From Semisulcospira habei (lineage: Eukaryota; Mollusca; Gastropoda; Semisulcospiridae), in contig BTPG01000004.1 in NCBI GenBank assembly GCA_036245525.1, forward strand, positions 50,605,323 through 50,669,322: a stretch of DNA of 64,000 nucleotides. The letters run 5' to 3'. Each line of letters starts with the position of its first letter. Position 1 is the stretch's first letter. Below, piece by piece: positions 54,992-63,958 of the stretch. Under the pieces are notes generated by a model. That model was not told the origin of the DNA, did not search any database, and saw nothing but the letters and a program-made list of their open reading frames with translations. The position numbers and the translations under genes are program-made.

Positions 54992-55177
54992 CATAGCTCG
55001 ATGACAGTAGCCGCTTTGACTAATGCAAATCCGCTGCGCCACCGCGTGCGCGCCAACGCCTACTTATGCTCAAGACAGAATACATATTCTGTCTTGAGCA
55101 TTAGTAGGCGTTGGCGCGCACGCGGTGGCGCAGCAGATTTGCATTAGTCAAAGCTACTGTCATCGAGCCCCTATGCT
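54992..55177. repeat. Long near-perfect hairpin
   Basis: Arms of about 85 bases: CATAGCTCGATGACAGTAGC, CTTTGACTAATGCAAATC, GCCACCGCGTGCGCGCC and TATGCTCAAGACAGAAT are mirrored almost exactly, with the turn at ACATATT. TTATCC lies just left (54986-54991) and near the right edge (55178-55183), a possible 6-bp target duplication. No other copy was seen. Confidence 0.9.
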
Positions 55178-55197
55178 TTATCCAGATGATAATATGC

Positions 55198-55200
<3 letters not shown>

Positions 55201-55230
<30 letters not shown>
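55201..55230. repeat. Poly-A run
   Basis: About 30 uninterrupted A. It follows the long hairpin by about 20 bases, and no coding frame precedes it that would suggest a processed gene copy. Confidence 0.9.
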
Positions 55231-55234
<4 letters not shown>

Positions 55235-55536
55235 AAAGTTCGGGGCGGACGTCCCAGGTAGGTAGTAAACAGCACTAAAAAGGGAGACCTGTGCACACTG
55301 TCGTCATTTCAGTGTCAAAAGCCAGCATGTCCTTTGGAGAAAATGGCGATATTTTATTGCCGCATAACAATGAAAACTGACATGCTGACGCAGTTCTCTC
55401 CCTTATCAGTTCCGACCGCGTTGGTACGTTACCCCATACGCAGCTGACTAATACTGCAATACTTACCCATGACTGAGCTAGCCTGTGAATTCGAACCTTC
55501 AACTCATAGACCAGCACCCATGCCACTCTGGTAGTC

Positions 55537-55583
55537 TCCCTCGATTCGCTGCCGCTGATCACTGAACGGCAGCGAATCGAGGG
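55537..55583. repeat. Short hairpin
   Basis: CCCTCGATTCGCTGCCG pairs exactly with CGGCAGCGAATCGAGGG around CTGATCACTGAA. Confidence 0.85.
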
Positions 55584-55833
55584 CGACAACCAAGCAATGC
55601 CAATGATGTCAGTGTGTACATTTGTTTTCTTGCAATGACTGACCCAAGTAGTCTGAACCCAGCCACACTTTCTTTTTTTTTTTTTTTTGGAGTCTTTTTC
55701 CTTTTAGGCGGAGGTGTCACCATTGACATACGCGGCAAGCGCCGTATCAGTAAAAATGCGGCCGCTTGCCGCCAGTCTCGAACGCTAAAACCACTAGCTG
55801 TATATTCGTATACGGCACGTCAGCCTAATTTTT

Positions 55834-55916
55834 TTAACCCTTTGGCTGTCGGTAGCGCTTTTTGTCGCGATGATTCCTGCAGGAACAAGAAGCGCTACCG
55901 ACAGCCAAAGGGTTAA
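55834..55916. repeat. PAL-B element with internal deletion
   Basis: TTAACCCTTTGGCTGTCGGT and ACCGACAGCCAAAGGGTTAA are exact complements, but the right arm lacks about ten bases after GCAGGAA. Confidence 0.9.
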
Positions 55917-56048
55917 ACGCTCGCATTTCAAGATGCTATCCCCAAGGATGTTTAGGCAGTCACAGCCGTCCGTCGGGTAAAGAATATTTCAGTAATATGA
56001 CAACTATAAGAAACCCAAACTGATAAAATCCATCGACCTGTATGTTCA

Positions 56049-56188
56049 TTAACCTATTTAGCCCCGACGCCCTACAGCAGAAGGCGGATCGACGACGATA
56101 ATTCAAGGGTAGTGCCTGATTACCTTGGCGCCTAATGGCGCCAAGCTAATCTGGCACTACCCTTGATTATCATCGTCGATCCATTTCC
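56049..56188. repeat. PAL-A element, right end lost
   Basis: TTAACCTATTTAGCCCCGACG and the hairpin are preserved; after GATCCATTTCCTGA the copy ends in a C run. Confidence 0.85.
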
Positions 56189-56379
56189 TGACCCCCCCCC
56201 CCCCCCCAATTTTGACAAACACCAGGCCAAAATACTGACCTGCGTCTGAAAGACGCGAACATATTGCCATAGGATTATTTTGTCGGAGAGCGAAGCAGGA
56301 CCGGTGCTCCACTTCAGACTTCGATGATGCTCTCATGCAACCTCACAACTAAACAAATTTGTGTTGCACCAACAAAACA

Positions 56380-56387
56380 AAAAAAAA

Positions 56388-56419
<32 letters not shown>

Positions 56420-56443
56420 AAAGGGGGGGGGGGGGGGGGGGGG
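56380..56443. repeat. Poly-A/poly-G tract
   Basis: About 43 bases of A with one G, then about 19 G. Such runs are also frequent assembly trouble spots. Confidence 0.9.
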
Positions 56444-56758
56444 TCAAAATACTTGACTCAAGGCTTTCTTTACAAGGCGCTTATGAGTATTCCCTTCTGA
56501 GCTAAAAGTTTGCGATTTCGCGGGGAGGGGGGTGGGGGGGGGGGGGTCACCGCATCAACACGTGATTTCGCGCCAGAATGTCACTTACGAAAGTTGCATG
56601 CGAACACCATCAACTTGCAGTGTCAGTATATTTTTAACTGTTCTTGGGAAGTTACCCCCCCAAAAAAAAAAATCGATGATAAAACAAAAGAAAATCACAC
56701 ACACTGAAAGTTTGCGCATCTTCTGTTGAAAACAGTCTGAAAACAGTGCTGCAATGTG

Positions 56759-56852
56759 TTAAATCCTTTGGCAGTTGGTAGCGAGTTTTGTTACAATGAC
56801 TCCTAAGGGGATCAATGCGACGAAAACGTGCTACCGACAGCCAAAGGGTTAA
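56759..56852. repeat. PAL-B element sharing its TTAA with a PAL-C element
   Basis: TTAAATCCTTTGGCAGTTGG to ACAGCCAAAGGGTTAA. The last TTAA (56849-56852) is also the first TTAA of the next element. Confidence 0.85.
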
Positions 56853-56984
56853 CTCATTCGTGGCCAGCCGCATCCGGATGCGCGGCATAAGCCGGGTGTA
56901 CACATGGAGCTGGCATAAGCCGGGTGTACACATGGAGCTGGCATAAACCGCGCATTCGGATGCGGCTGGCCGCGAATGAGTTAA
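56849..56984. repeat. PAL-C element with internal tandem duplication
   Basis: TTAACTCATTCGTGGCCAGC and GCTGGCCGCGAATGAGTTAA form the ends. The centre contains GGCATAAGCCGGGTGTACAC plus ATGGAGCT repeated twice in tandem. Confidence 0.87.
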
Positions 56985-57255
56985 TCCTAGCGATAGTATC
57001 TTCGGCTTGCGGTTGCCTGCTATAATATGCACGTGTCAGACAATGGTCTCGGGAGGTCGACCACGATGGTTCAAGGGTACTGTCCCTGATCAGGCAGGCC
57101 GTCTGTCCAGACGCTAGGACTGAAAATACAGCGTTTCCGGCCGGCCTCGAACCATGACCGACGATGACAGCTTATGGGTAGTACTTGGGCAGTATAGCCA
57201 CTGAGGCCTACCATCAAGTTATCATTGTGACGACTCGTGTTCCTCCATACCGATG

Positions 57256-57358
57256 AAGCAAAAGGTCTTCGCGGGACCGGCGCCAGCCTTGCCTGAGACG
57301 CACACGTCCGTGCGCGTCTCAGGTAAGGCTGACGTCGACCCGAGGACCTTTTGCTCAC
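57256..57358. repeat. PAL-H palindromic element beside the zinc-finger gene
   Basis: AGCAAAAGGTCTTCGCGGGA and CGAGGACCTTTTGCTC as outer arms; GCCTGAGACGCACACGTCCG and its mirror inside. It lies about 80 bases beyond the zinc-finger stop codon; two relatives lie within that gene. Confidence 0.82.
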
Positions 57359-57435
57359 CAGACAAGCGCTGGAAGTTAAAAGAGAGACTGAACCTATAGA
57401 ATCTCGCACGCGCATCACAATTCAGTTATATGCGT

Positions 57436-60400
57436 TCACTTGATGCCCAGGCCAGAAAATGTGTGGACTGGTTTGTACAAAGATGAATGGTCTTCGCTCA
57501 TGTGTCTGCTTAACTGGCGTTTGCAGCGAAAACAGCAGGAGCACACGGAGCACCTGAAAGCTCCGGGAAAGTGCGCGACAGAATGAATCTGTATATCAGC
57601 TTTGCGTTCGAATTGAGCCTTGCACCAGGCGCACTTGTAGACCATATTATTATCATAGTCGCCCAGCTGAGATTTTTCCCCGCCGTGGGTGTGCTTCCTC
57701 TTGCATCGATCTGCTGAATGTGGGCTTCTCTCATTTTTGATGTGAGTAGGAGTGACGTCTGTTTCACGAGTAGCTGGCACTGAAAATTCACCTAACTGCT
57801 GACAGTTGTGTTGATTTTTGTCACGTGACATTCTGAGAGCTTGGACATATGCGGCAGTTATGTCTTCCTGTTGCTTTTCGTATAGCATGTTAAGTCTCAT
57901 GAACTTTAACTGAGCATGTTTTGCTATTTCTTCTGACATCGCATCTGACATATCCAGGGCAGGAAAAACGTTACGTACTATTTCGTCTTCGTAAGGCAAC
58001 TTTTCTACGCGTGACATCATTTCCATACAGTTAGTTGGAGAGAACTCTGCACTCCTTGGTACATGTGATGTCATTCTGGCCGGAAACCCATCAGTGGGAG
58101 TAAACGCTGAGGAAGGTTTTGCACAGCGGTGTGAGTTCACGCTAGTCGGGAGCATGAATCTCGCCATCTGTTCGATGTGGCTCTTCAAGTGAGCCAAGTA
58201 CTCATGTGGTGACAGGAATTCATTCTGACATGTCGAACAGTGGTAAGTCTTCTTACGGTAAAATGCCAGTGAGTGAGCTAATTCAGCCGTCTTTACTGTA
58301 GCAGGTTTTCCAGGAGCTGTCTGGTTACGTGCCTTTTCTGAAACATTTGAACCATCTGCGTTCTCTTGTCTGTATGGCTTCGTAAGAACCAATGTTGCCT
58401 TCTCCAATATGAGTGATTTTCCAGCAGCATGTACCCCCCCTGTCTCCTCCTCTGGGTATGACTTGAAGTGGATCAGTGCATCCTTTTTCAACAGCTTTGG
58501 TGGTTTTTCAAACGCTTTGGGCTCATATATCTGCGGTTGTATATCAGTCAGTTCTTTCCTCTCAATTTCACACTGACTCTTGTAAATATCCTCTACACTA
58601 TCTGTCTCTTCTGCAAACGGAAGTGCTGCTGTCTCAGCGTCTCCTTCGTACGGCTTCAAAGTCTCATGCGCATCCATATAAGCAAAGGCCATCGGGCCGA
58701 AGTCAGTCTCAATCGGCCCGTGCACGGCTGTGACTGACTTCGGCCCGAGGACCTTATGTATACTGGGATGCCGTTCATCTGGTCCTTCTCCTGAAAGTGA
58801 CACTCCATCTGTCTCTGCTGTAGGCTGCTGTATGTGAGGCAGAACACCTTTCTCTGCTTCCAGTGGCTTTAGGCCGAGGCTTTTTTGGGAGTTTGACTCA
58901 CCTGCTGTTTCTGCTAACGGCGACTTTCCAGGAGACAGGAGGCCACCTTTGTTTTCTTCGACGCGTGACATTAAACTGTCCAAGTTTGCCTTCCTTACTT
59001 TCCATGGTGTTCGGAGAAGCTGAGAGCTGCCTCCATCGCTTGTACAGTGCAGCTTAATGTGAGCCTCAAACGCCGAAGATGAGTGGAAATCAACCCGACA
59101 TAGCCGGCAGCGGTAAGGCGCCGCTCCGGGGTGGAAATACAGGTAGTGGATGTTCAGCTGATATACGGAAGTGAACTTGGCTCTACACAAAGAGCATGTC
59201 ATTGTCATTTCGTTCTTGTGTTTGTCCATACAGTGCAAGTACAGTAGGTGGGGCTTGTCACTCTTGGAGAAGCATGTTGAACAGTGGTAGGACATTGTGC
59301 CGTCCTTGTGATTCTTTGTGCTGTGAGCTCTCATTTTGTTAAGACGCTGCGGTAGGAAACTGTTCATTCGTTCACTTTGCTTTCTTCGATTAAAAGATTC
59401 TGCTGGCACAGGAAGCCTCAAATCGAGAGATTTTGTGTCAATCCTGTACATTGCAGCACTTGACTTTGTAGGCACCTCAGTGGCCAATTCGTTTGGAATT
59501 GCAGCCATCCCATTTTTCACTACAACAGAAATTGTTCGTGTTCCAGATTTTCCTCCCTTTTTCACACTTTCAGCATTTGGTGAACTATTCCTCAAATCAT
59601 CGAGAGTCAAAGGCGCACCATTTGTCAAAGCATCGGAAATTGTGGAAGTATCATTCTTCAAACCATCAGCAACTACAGGTAACCCTCTCTTCATACCCGC
59701 AGAAAATAAAGGAATCTCATTTCCCCAAGCACCCGGAAATAGATTAGAAGAAGGTACCACATGACTCGGAGCAGGAACTGCAAACGTATTATATGTCAGA
59801 CCACCAGGCACAGTTGGCACCTCGTTCTCAGCGTTACCGGCGTTTGAAGTCATTCCAGGCATTGTGTCACGGTACCCTACTGCACGACCTGGCATGACAC
59901 CGTTCTTTAGCACACGAGAGGTTGTTGGCATATCTTTCTCCAAACCATCAGGCATTGTTCTTATACTGTTCTGGAAGCCAGCAGGCATAATAGGGACCCC
60001 ATTTTTCAAGTTCAAACAAAGTGAGGCCTTCCAGGTCCCACCATTCTCCAAACCTCCATGAACTGCAGGTGTGCCAATTTCCAATCTGTTAGCGACTGTC
60101 ATTCCACTTTCCCGACTTGCTGGTACTGCTGGCACGTGTATTCCCTGAATGTGTTTAAGCACATGAAGCTCCAACTCCGCCTGGCTGGAGAATTGAACAG
60201 AGCACTGAACGCACTGCCCGAAACACATTTTGCCTAAGTCTCGATCCTGAGGCGACTTCCAGGTGAGATCTGGTGTGTCCCAACACTCAGGCAATTTCCG
60301 TTTCTTGGTATTTTCTGTTGTGTTGGGTTTGAGGCTGTTGTGCCCCAGTTGAAAGACGCTAATGCTATTTTCTTGTGCCTCGAAAGTTAGCTTACTGTCC

Positions 60401-62697
60401 TGTGCAATGTGGCCTTCTTGCCGTACAGAGTGACCATTTCGCTGTGCGCTGAGTCCATCCCTTCGCTGCAGGTTTTTTGACGCAACAGAAATCTGTTCAT
60501 TTGTTTTTGGATCCTTCATCTCGCGCTTGATTTGAACCCCCTCGAACGTGAGGCCACCGCTACTATCAAGAGTACCGGTTACTTCATGCACAAGGGGGTA
60601 AATTCCAGCAAAAATGTGTCCAGCTTCTCTTTGCTTTGGCGGCGAACTTGCTTTTTGTTTCAACCATGAATTTGCTGTTACTTGCTGCCGATTCTGTGGA
60701 CTATCCTGATGATCAAATCTACTCTCATGCTTTTGGTCCCTCATACAGTGTTTGCTGGAGTTAATATAATGCTGCTGGTTCTGCTTACTCGAGCTGCCAG
60801 GGAGAATTTCACGCGAAGGCTTTATGCGGGTGTTACTGAGATAACTATCCTTTTGCGGTTGACTGTGGCTTTTAGCAAAAACTACGGAACCGCAGTTTTC
60901 GCCAAAAGCTGCAATCAGCCGCTGGTTAGTAGGTTGACTTGACTGATCCTGCTGGGGCAGGTGGCTAGAGCGCTTTGAACAAATCGCTCCTTGAGTAAAC
61001 GGCCGTTCGTCGTTTTGACTGAGTTGAAGAACCTGCCGCTGACCTGAATGACTGCAGCTGCTGTTAAGACTTGCAGGTTTTTGAAGCTGACCGGCACACT
61101 GACTGGAGCTAATGATGTTTTCTTGAAGAACTGAAGTGGGATGACTGAAATGACTTCGGGATTGCGATTCGCGGGCTAACGGAGCACACTTTGCCGTTTC
61201 AGAACCGGGTTCGAAGACTGGTAGTGAAACACAGGTTGGCGTTGTAGATCCCAGTTCGGAGACAAATGGTGCGCAGTTTGGCGTTTCACTTTCAGACTCA
61301 CGTTCAAAGGCATGAGCATTCATGTACAAGACCACAGGGCGAACTTCAGTCGGGGATCGCTCGTTCTTGTCTTGAAATTCGGCTCCTGGGAAGCGAATAA
61401 TCTCAAGCAGACCCACATCTTCTTGCTTTTCTTTCTGATTCATTCCCACGTCTTTCTGACGTATGCTGCTTTGTTTCGTTTCAAAGCCAGTACCATGTTC
61501 CCAGTGAACAAAGGTCCTCGGACCGACATCAGTCGTTGTTAGCCTTGGCACGGACGTGCGCGGGTCAACAGATGCCGACATCAGCCCGAGATCCTTTTGT
61601 TCACTAGCATAGGACTCCGTTTCTTTTGTCACAGCGGTTGTGAGAATCTCTGTTTCTTCGTCTCCCGGAATGAAGATGATCTCATCTTTTACATGGGCAC
61701 TTTCACTGTACCCGTTTTCATTCCCATTAAAATAGGAGTTTGTGCTCGCAGTGTCTGATCTTTTTTTAATCGCGCCTCTCATGACATATAGGTGCATATC
61801 CATTGGAGATGGCGACTCTCTTGGTTCAGCCTCAACTTGCGATCTCACTGTCTCTTGTGATTTTCTTCTCTTTGCCTCACCACACGCCGTGTAATATGCT
61901 CTGTCTTCTTGGACGGCGGCAAGAGGAATCCCATGCTTAGTTCCTCGATAGTCCGCCTCTGGTGTGTCTGCTATAGCTGAAGTTTTAGCTGCGGAGACCT
62001 GGCGCTTGTGTTTCTGAAGAGAAGGGAGAACCACGTGCTTCGAATCTTGAACTGGGATGTTTAAAGTTTTAGCTGTAGGAGTAGAGGGAACTGCGTTTCT
62101 TGAATCTTGATTTTTGGGGTAAGCGGTGCCGCTTATTTGACGGGAAGACAGACTTGAGTTCTTTTCATTTTCTTTCTCAGGGAGACGAACTGCCTTTTCT
62201 GATCTTGTTGTCTCCGCTTCTACACTTCCTTGGAGGCAGATCTCTCCTTCCAAAATCCCACGGAGTATATTTCTTTGTTGAGCTCCATTTGTAGATGCGC
62301 TGTTATGGGATATGAGTGTTCTACTTGTCGTCTCTTCATTTACTTGTGGACACGAATTAAACGAGACTTGCGTCGAGATCGACGTTGCATTTGGAGGGAC
62401 ACTGTCACCTTTGCGTTGCTCGAATCCACAAGGAACTGAAAAAAACCCCACTAACGTTGGTTGTTCTTCAAGTCTGTGCGAAGAACATCCAGCTATCGTT
62501 GGTTGTTCTTCAGTTGTTTGTGGATTGGCGCAAAGCATAGTCGTTGGTTGTTGCTTAATTATTTGCGGATTCGACAAAGGCAGAGGTTCCGACTGAACAA
62601 TGTATCGAAAAGGCATATCGCTTTCTTGAAAAATACTCACTGGAAAACGGAGACCCTTTTCTGAAAGAGAACCATCCATGTTTCCCGTTTCACACAT
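57436..62697 (-). CDS. Large C2H2 zinc-finger protein, single coding exon
   Basis: 1753 residues open without a stop from ATG at 62697 (context AGACCATGT), so the gene is real. Seven C2H2-type fingers are visible: about 829-851 (CVQCSVQF), 1135-1160 (CSTCFSK), 1164-1187 (CSLCRAKF), 1192-1214 (CRLCRVDF), 1482-1504 (CSTCQNEF), 1684-1706 (CAWCKAQF) and 1711-1734 (CSVCSCCF), near the C-terminus. Fingers occur as one single, one triplet, one single and a terminal pair, a pattern of nucleic-acid-binding regulators. Residues about 860-1130 form degenerate 14-17-residue repeats built on GL-x-NG-x-P. The rest is Ser/Gln/Glu-rich and probably disordered. A possible acceptor CCAG lies just before the ATG, so upstream exons may exist. 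Two palindromic elements are part of the frame. I do not recognise the orthologue. Confidence 0.93.
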   Translation of the reverse strand: MCETGNMDGSLSEKGLRFPVSIFQESDMPFRYIVQSEPLPLSNPQIIKQQPTTMLCANPQTTEEQPTIAGCSSHRLEEQPTLVGFFSVPCGFEQRKGDSVPPNATSISTQVSFNSCPQVNEETTSRTLISHNSASTNGAQQRNILRGILEGEICLQGSVEAETTRSEKAVRLPEKENEKNSSLSSRQISGTAYPKNQDSRNAVPSTPTAKTLNIPVQDSKHVVLPSLQKHKRQVSAAKTSAIADTPEADYRGTKHGIPLAAVQEDRAYYTACGEAKRRKSQETVRSQVEAEPRESPSPMDMHLYVMRGAIKKRSDTASTNSYFNGNENGYSESAHVKDEIIFIPGDEETEILTTAVTKETESYASEQKDLGLMSASVDPRTSVPRLTTTDVGPRTFVHWEHGTGFETKQSSIRQKDVGMNQKEKQEDVGLLEIIRFPGAEFQDKNERSPTEVRPVVLYMNAHAFERESESETPNCAPFVSELGSTTPTCVSLPVFEPGSETAKCAPLARESQSRSHFSHPTSVLQENIISSSQCAGQLQKPASLNSSCSHSGQRQVLQLSQNDERPFTQGAICSKRSSHLPQQDQSSQPTNQRLIAAFGENCGSVVFAKSHSQPQKDSYLSNTRIKPSREILPGSSSKQNQQHYINSSKHCMRDQKHESRFDHQDSPQNRQQVTANSWLKQKASSPPKQREAGHIFAGIYPLVHEVTGTLDSSGGLTFEGVQIKREMKDPKTNEQISVASKNLQRRDGLSAQRNGHSVRQEGHIAQDSKLTFEAQENSISVFQLGHNSLKPNTTENTKKRKLPECWDTPDLTWKSPQDRDLGKMCFGQCVQCSVQFSSQAELELHVLKHIQGIHVPAVPASRESGMTVANRLEIGTPAVHGGLENGGTWKASLCLNLKNGVPIMPAGFQNSIRTMPDGLEKDMPTTSRVLKNGVMPGRAVGYRDTMPGMTSNAGNAENEVPTVPGGLTYNTFAVPAPSHVVPSSNLFPGAWGNEIPLFSAGMKRGLPVVADGLKNDTSTISDALTNGAPLTLDDLRNSSPNAESVKKGGKSGTRTISVVVKNGMAAIPNELATEVPTKSSAAMYRIDTKSLDLRLPVPAESFNRRKQSERMNSFLPQRLNKMRAHSTKNHKDGTMSYHCSTCFSKSDKPHLLYLHCMDKHKNEMTMTCSLCRAKFTSVYQLNIHYLYFHPGAAPYRCRLCRVDFHSSSAFEAHIKLHCTSDGGSSQLLRTPWKVRKANLDSLMSRVEENKGGLLSPGKSPLAETAGESNSQKSLGLKPLEAEKGVLPHIQQPTAETDGVSLSGEGPDERHPSIHKVLGPKSVTAVHGPIETDFGPMAFAYMDAHETLKPYEGDAETAALPFAEETDSVEDIYKSQCEIERKELTDIQPQIYEPKAFEKPPKLLKKDALIHFKSYPEEETGGVHAAGKSLILEKATLVLTKPYRQENADGSNVSEKARNQTAPGKPATVKTAELAHSLAFYRKKTYHCSTCQNEFLSPHEYLAHLKSHIEQMARFMLPTSVNSHRCAKPSSAFTPTDGFPARMTSHVPRSAEFSPTNCMEMMSRVEKLPYEDEIVRNVFPALDMSDAMSEEIAKHAQLKFMRLNMLYEKQQEDITAAYVQALRMSRDKNQHNCQQLGEFSVPATRETDVTPTHIKNERSPHSADRCKRKHTHGGEKSQLGDYDNNMVYKCAWCKAQFERKADIQIHSVAHFPGAFRCSVCSCCFRCKRQLSRHMSEDHSSLYKPVHTFSGLGIK
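58678..58758. repeat. PAL-H palindrome inside the zinc-finger coding frame (copy 1)
   Basis: AAGCAAAGGCCATCGGGCCG and CGGCCCGAGGACCTTATGT are the arms, with AAGTCAGTC and GACTGACTT inside. Translated on the minus strand it covers residues about 1314-1340 (KVLGPKSVTAVHGPI to FGPMAFAY). Confidence 0.8.
61503..61605. repeat. PAL-H palindrome inside the zinc-finger coding frame (copy 2)
   Basis: AGTGAACAAAGGTCCTCGG and CCGAGATCCTTTTGTTCACT are the arms, with CCGACATCAG and ATGCCGACATCAG inside. It codes residues about 365-398 (LGLMSASVDPRTSVP to VGPRTFVHW). Confidence 0.8.
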
Positions 62698-62939
62698 GGT
62701 CTCTGGTTAAAGTGAATGGTTTCGGTTGTTGGATATATGTAAACTAAGTAAGTGTGTATATCTACACGTCTAACATTTCAAAAGTGTAGTTGTAGTCGTC
62801 ATTGCGCTTTCCGATCTCCAAAACAGCGGCCTCAGATCGGTAGTATTGTGATTTCCTGTTGCTTCGTCAATGTCTGTGCCTGTATCAGAAAAAAATATGG
62901 GCCGTTTTCAGTTTCCCATTTTACACATTGTGATCCTTT

Positions 62940-63330
62940 TTGGCTCACGTGCGAAGCAAAAGTGAGTCTATGTTCTGAGCCAGTGGTCGTCCGTCCGTCG
63001 TCTGTCGTCCGTCCGCCGTCGTCAGTGGTAAGCTTTAACGTTGGCATTTTCTCGGAGACTATAGTTTTCAAACTTGGCGAAAGGATACTTTGTGGCAAGA
63101 CCTTTCCAATTTCAATAACCTCTCACAAAGGTCAAGGCCACAGGGGATCGGGAAATATATCAACAAGAAAGGCAAAGCCATTATGGCTCACGTGTATGAC
63201 CGATTTACATATGTGTGACCTTTGTGACAAGGGCTGGCTTCTGCAGCAGCAAAATCCATCTTTTCTGGAAATGTAATCATTTTGAACACATCTGTCAACC
63301 ACCCGTGACCCTTGACCTTTGTGACGAGTC
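62940..63330. repeat. Dispersed repeat with GTCC(G)TCC run
   Basis: GCTCACGTGCGAAGCAAAAG, then a GTCCGTCCGTCGTC run, CTTTAACGTTGGCATTTTCT and AAACTTGGCGAAAGGATA. The ACTTGGCGAAA motif recurs in the candidate element at 13757-14915 (near 14020). The class is unknown. Confidence 0.4.
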
Positions 63331-63723
63331 GACTAAATTAGTATGCATAGAAAGGTTTTACCATCAGCTATCTTTGTGCCAAATCTGGTTGAAAAATTTG
63401 CAAAAAAAGGTTGATAATACATACAATTTTATTATAAAAAAACAAGATGAGGATTTTATCTCAAAGTCTACCGTATTGTTAAAGCTCAGATGCGTTTATC
63501 TTTCAGGAACATTCAGGGTTGTTCATATTTTAAAACTGATTGTGTTGATCCTTTTCCTTCCTCTCTAAGTCAACCCCTGATCAAAACACACGTCGGCGCA
63601 CACAAAATAAAGAACACATGGCGCTTCCCGCCATGAGTACGCTTTGTGGGCTGGTGCAGCGACAAGAATCCATCTCCTTCTACTCTAACCCACCTTCTGA
63701 TCCACACACACTGGCACACAGAA

Positions 63724-63800
63724 ATAATAATAATAATAATAAAGGTAATTTGTATAGCGCCTAATCACCAAGGTGCTCTAGGCGCTTTACAATCACAGTA
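63724..63800 (-). mobile_element. CR1/L2-type LINE 3' tail
   Basis: On the minus strand: AAAGCGCCTAGAGCACCTTG, then GGCGCTATACAAATTACC and (TTA)n, the characteristic end of CR1/L2-like LINEs and comparable to the tail at 45780-45830. Confidence 0.65.
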
Positions 63801-63881
63801 ATGAAACAGTGAAGCAGAATACACAAACAAGCACATACAACAACAAAAAAATACATTAATTTACAAGGGCAAAAACTCACA

Positions 63882-63883
<2 letters not shown>

Positions 63884-63955
<72 letters not shown>
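63884..63955. repeat. (CA)n microsatellite
   Basis: About 70 uninterrupted bases of CA near the right window edge. Confidence 0.97.

Positions 63956-63958
<3 letters not shown>

Larger units (their letters stand above)
47034..57435. other. 10 kb between the CARD and zinc-finger genes
   Basis: This lies upstream of the CARD gene and downstream of the zinc-finger gene (both minus), so the CARD promoter is expected in its first kilobase or so. I see no coding gene. Most named content is palindromic elements, homopolymer runs and CA tracts. A stretch near 47395-47550 repeats GTCCG and TTGTCGGC at short, irregular spacing and could be a worn tandem repeat. Confidence 0.5.

Noticed and set aside
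55201..55230. Processed pseudogene ending in poly-A
   Set aside because: No coding similarity or target duplication precedes the A run; the upstream sequence is a palindrome.
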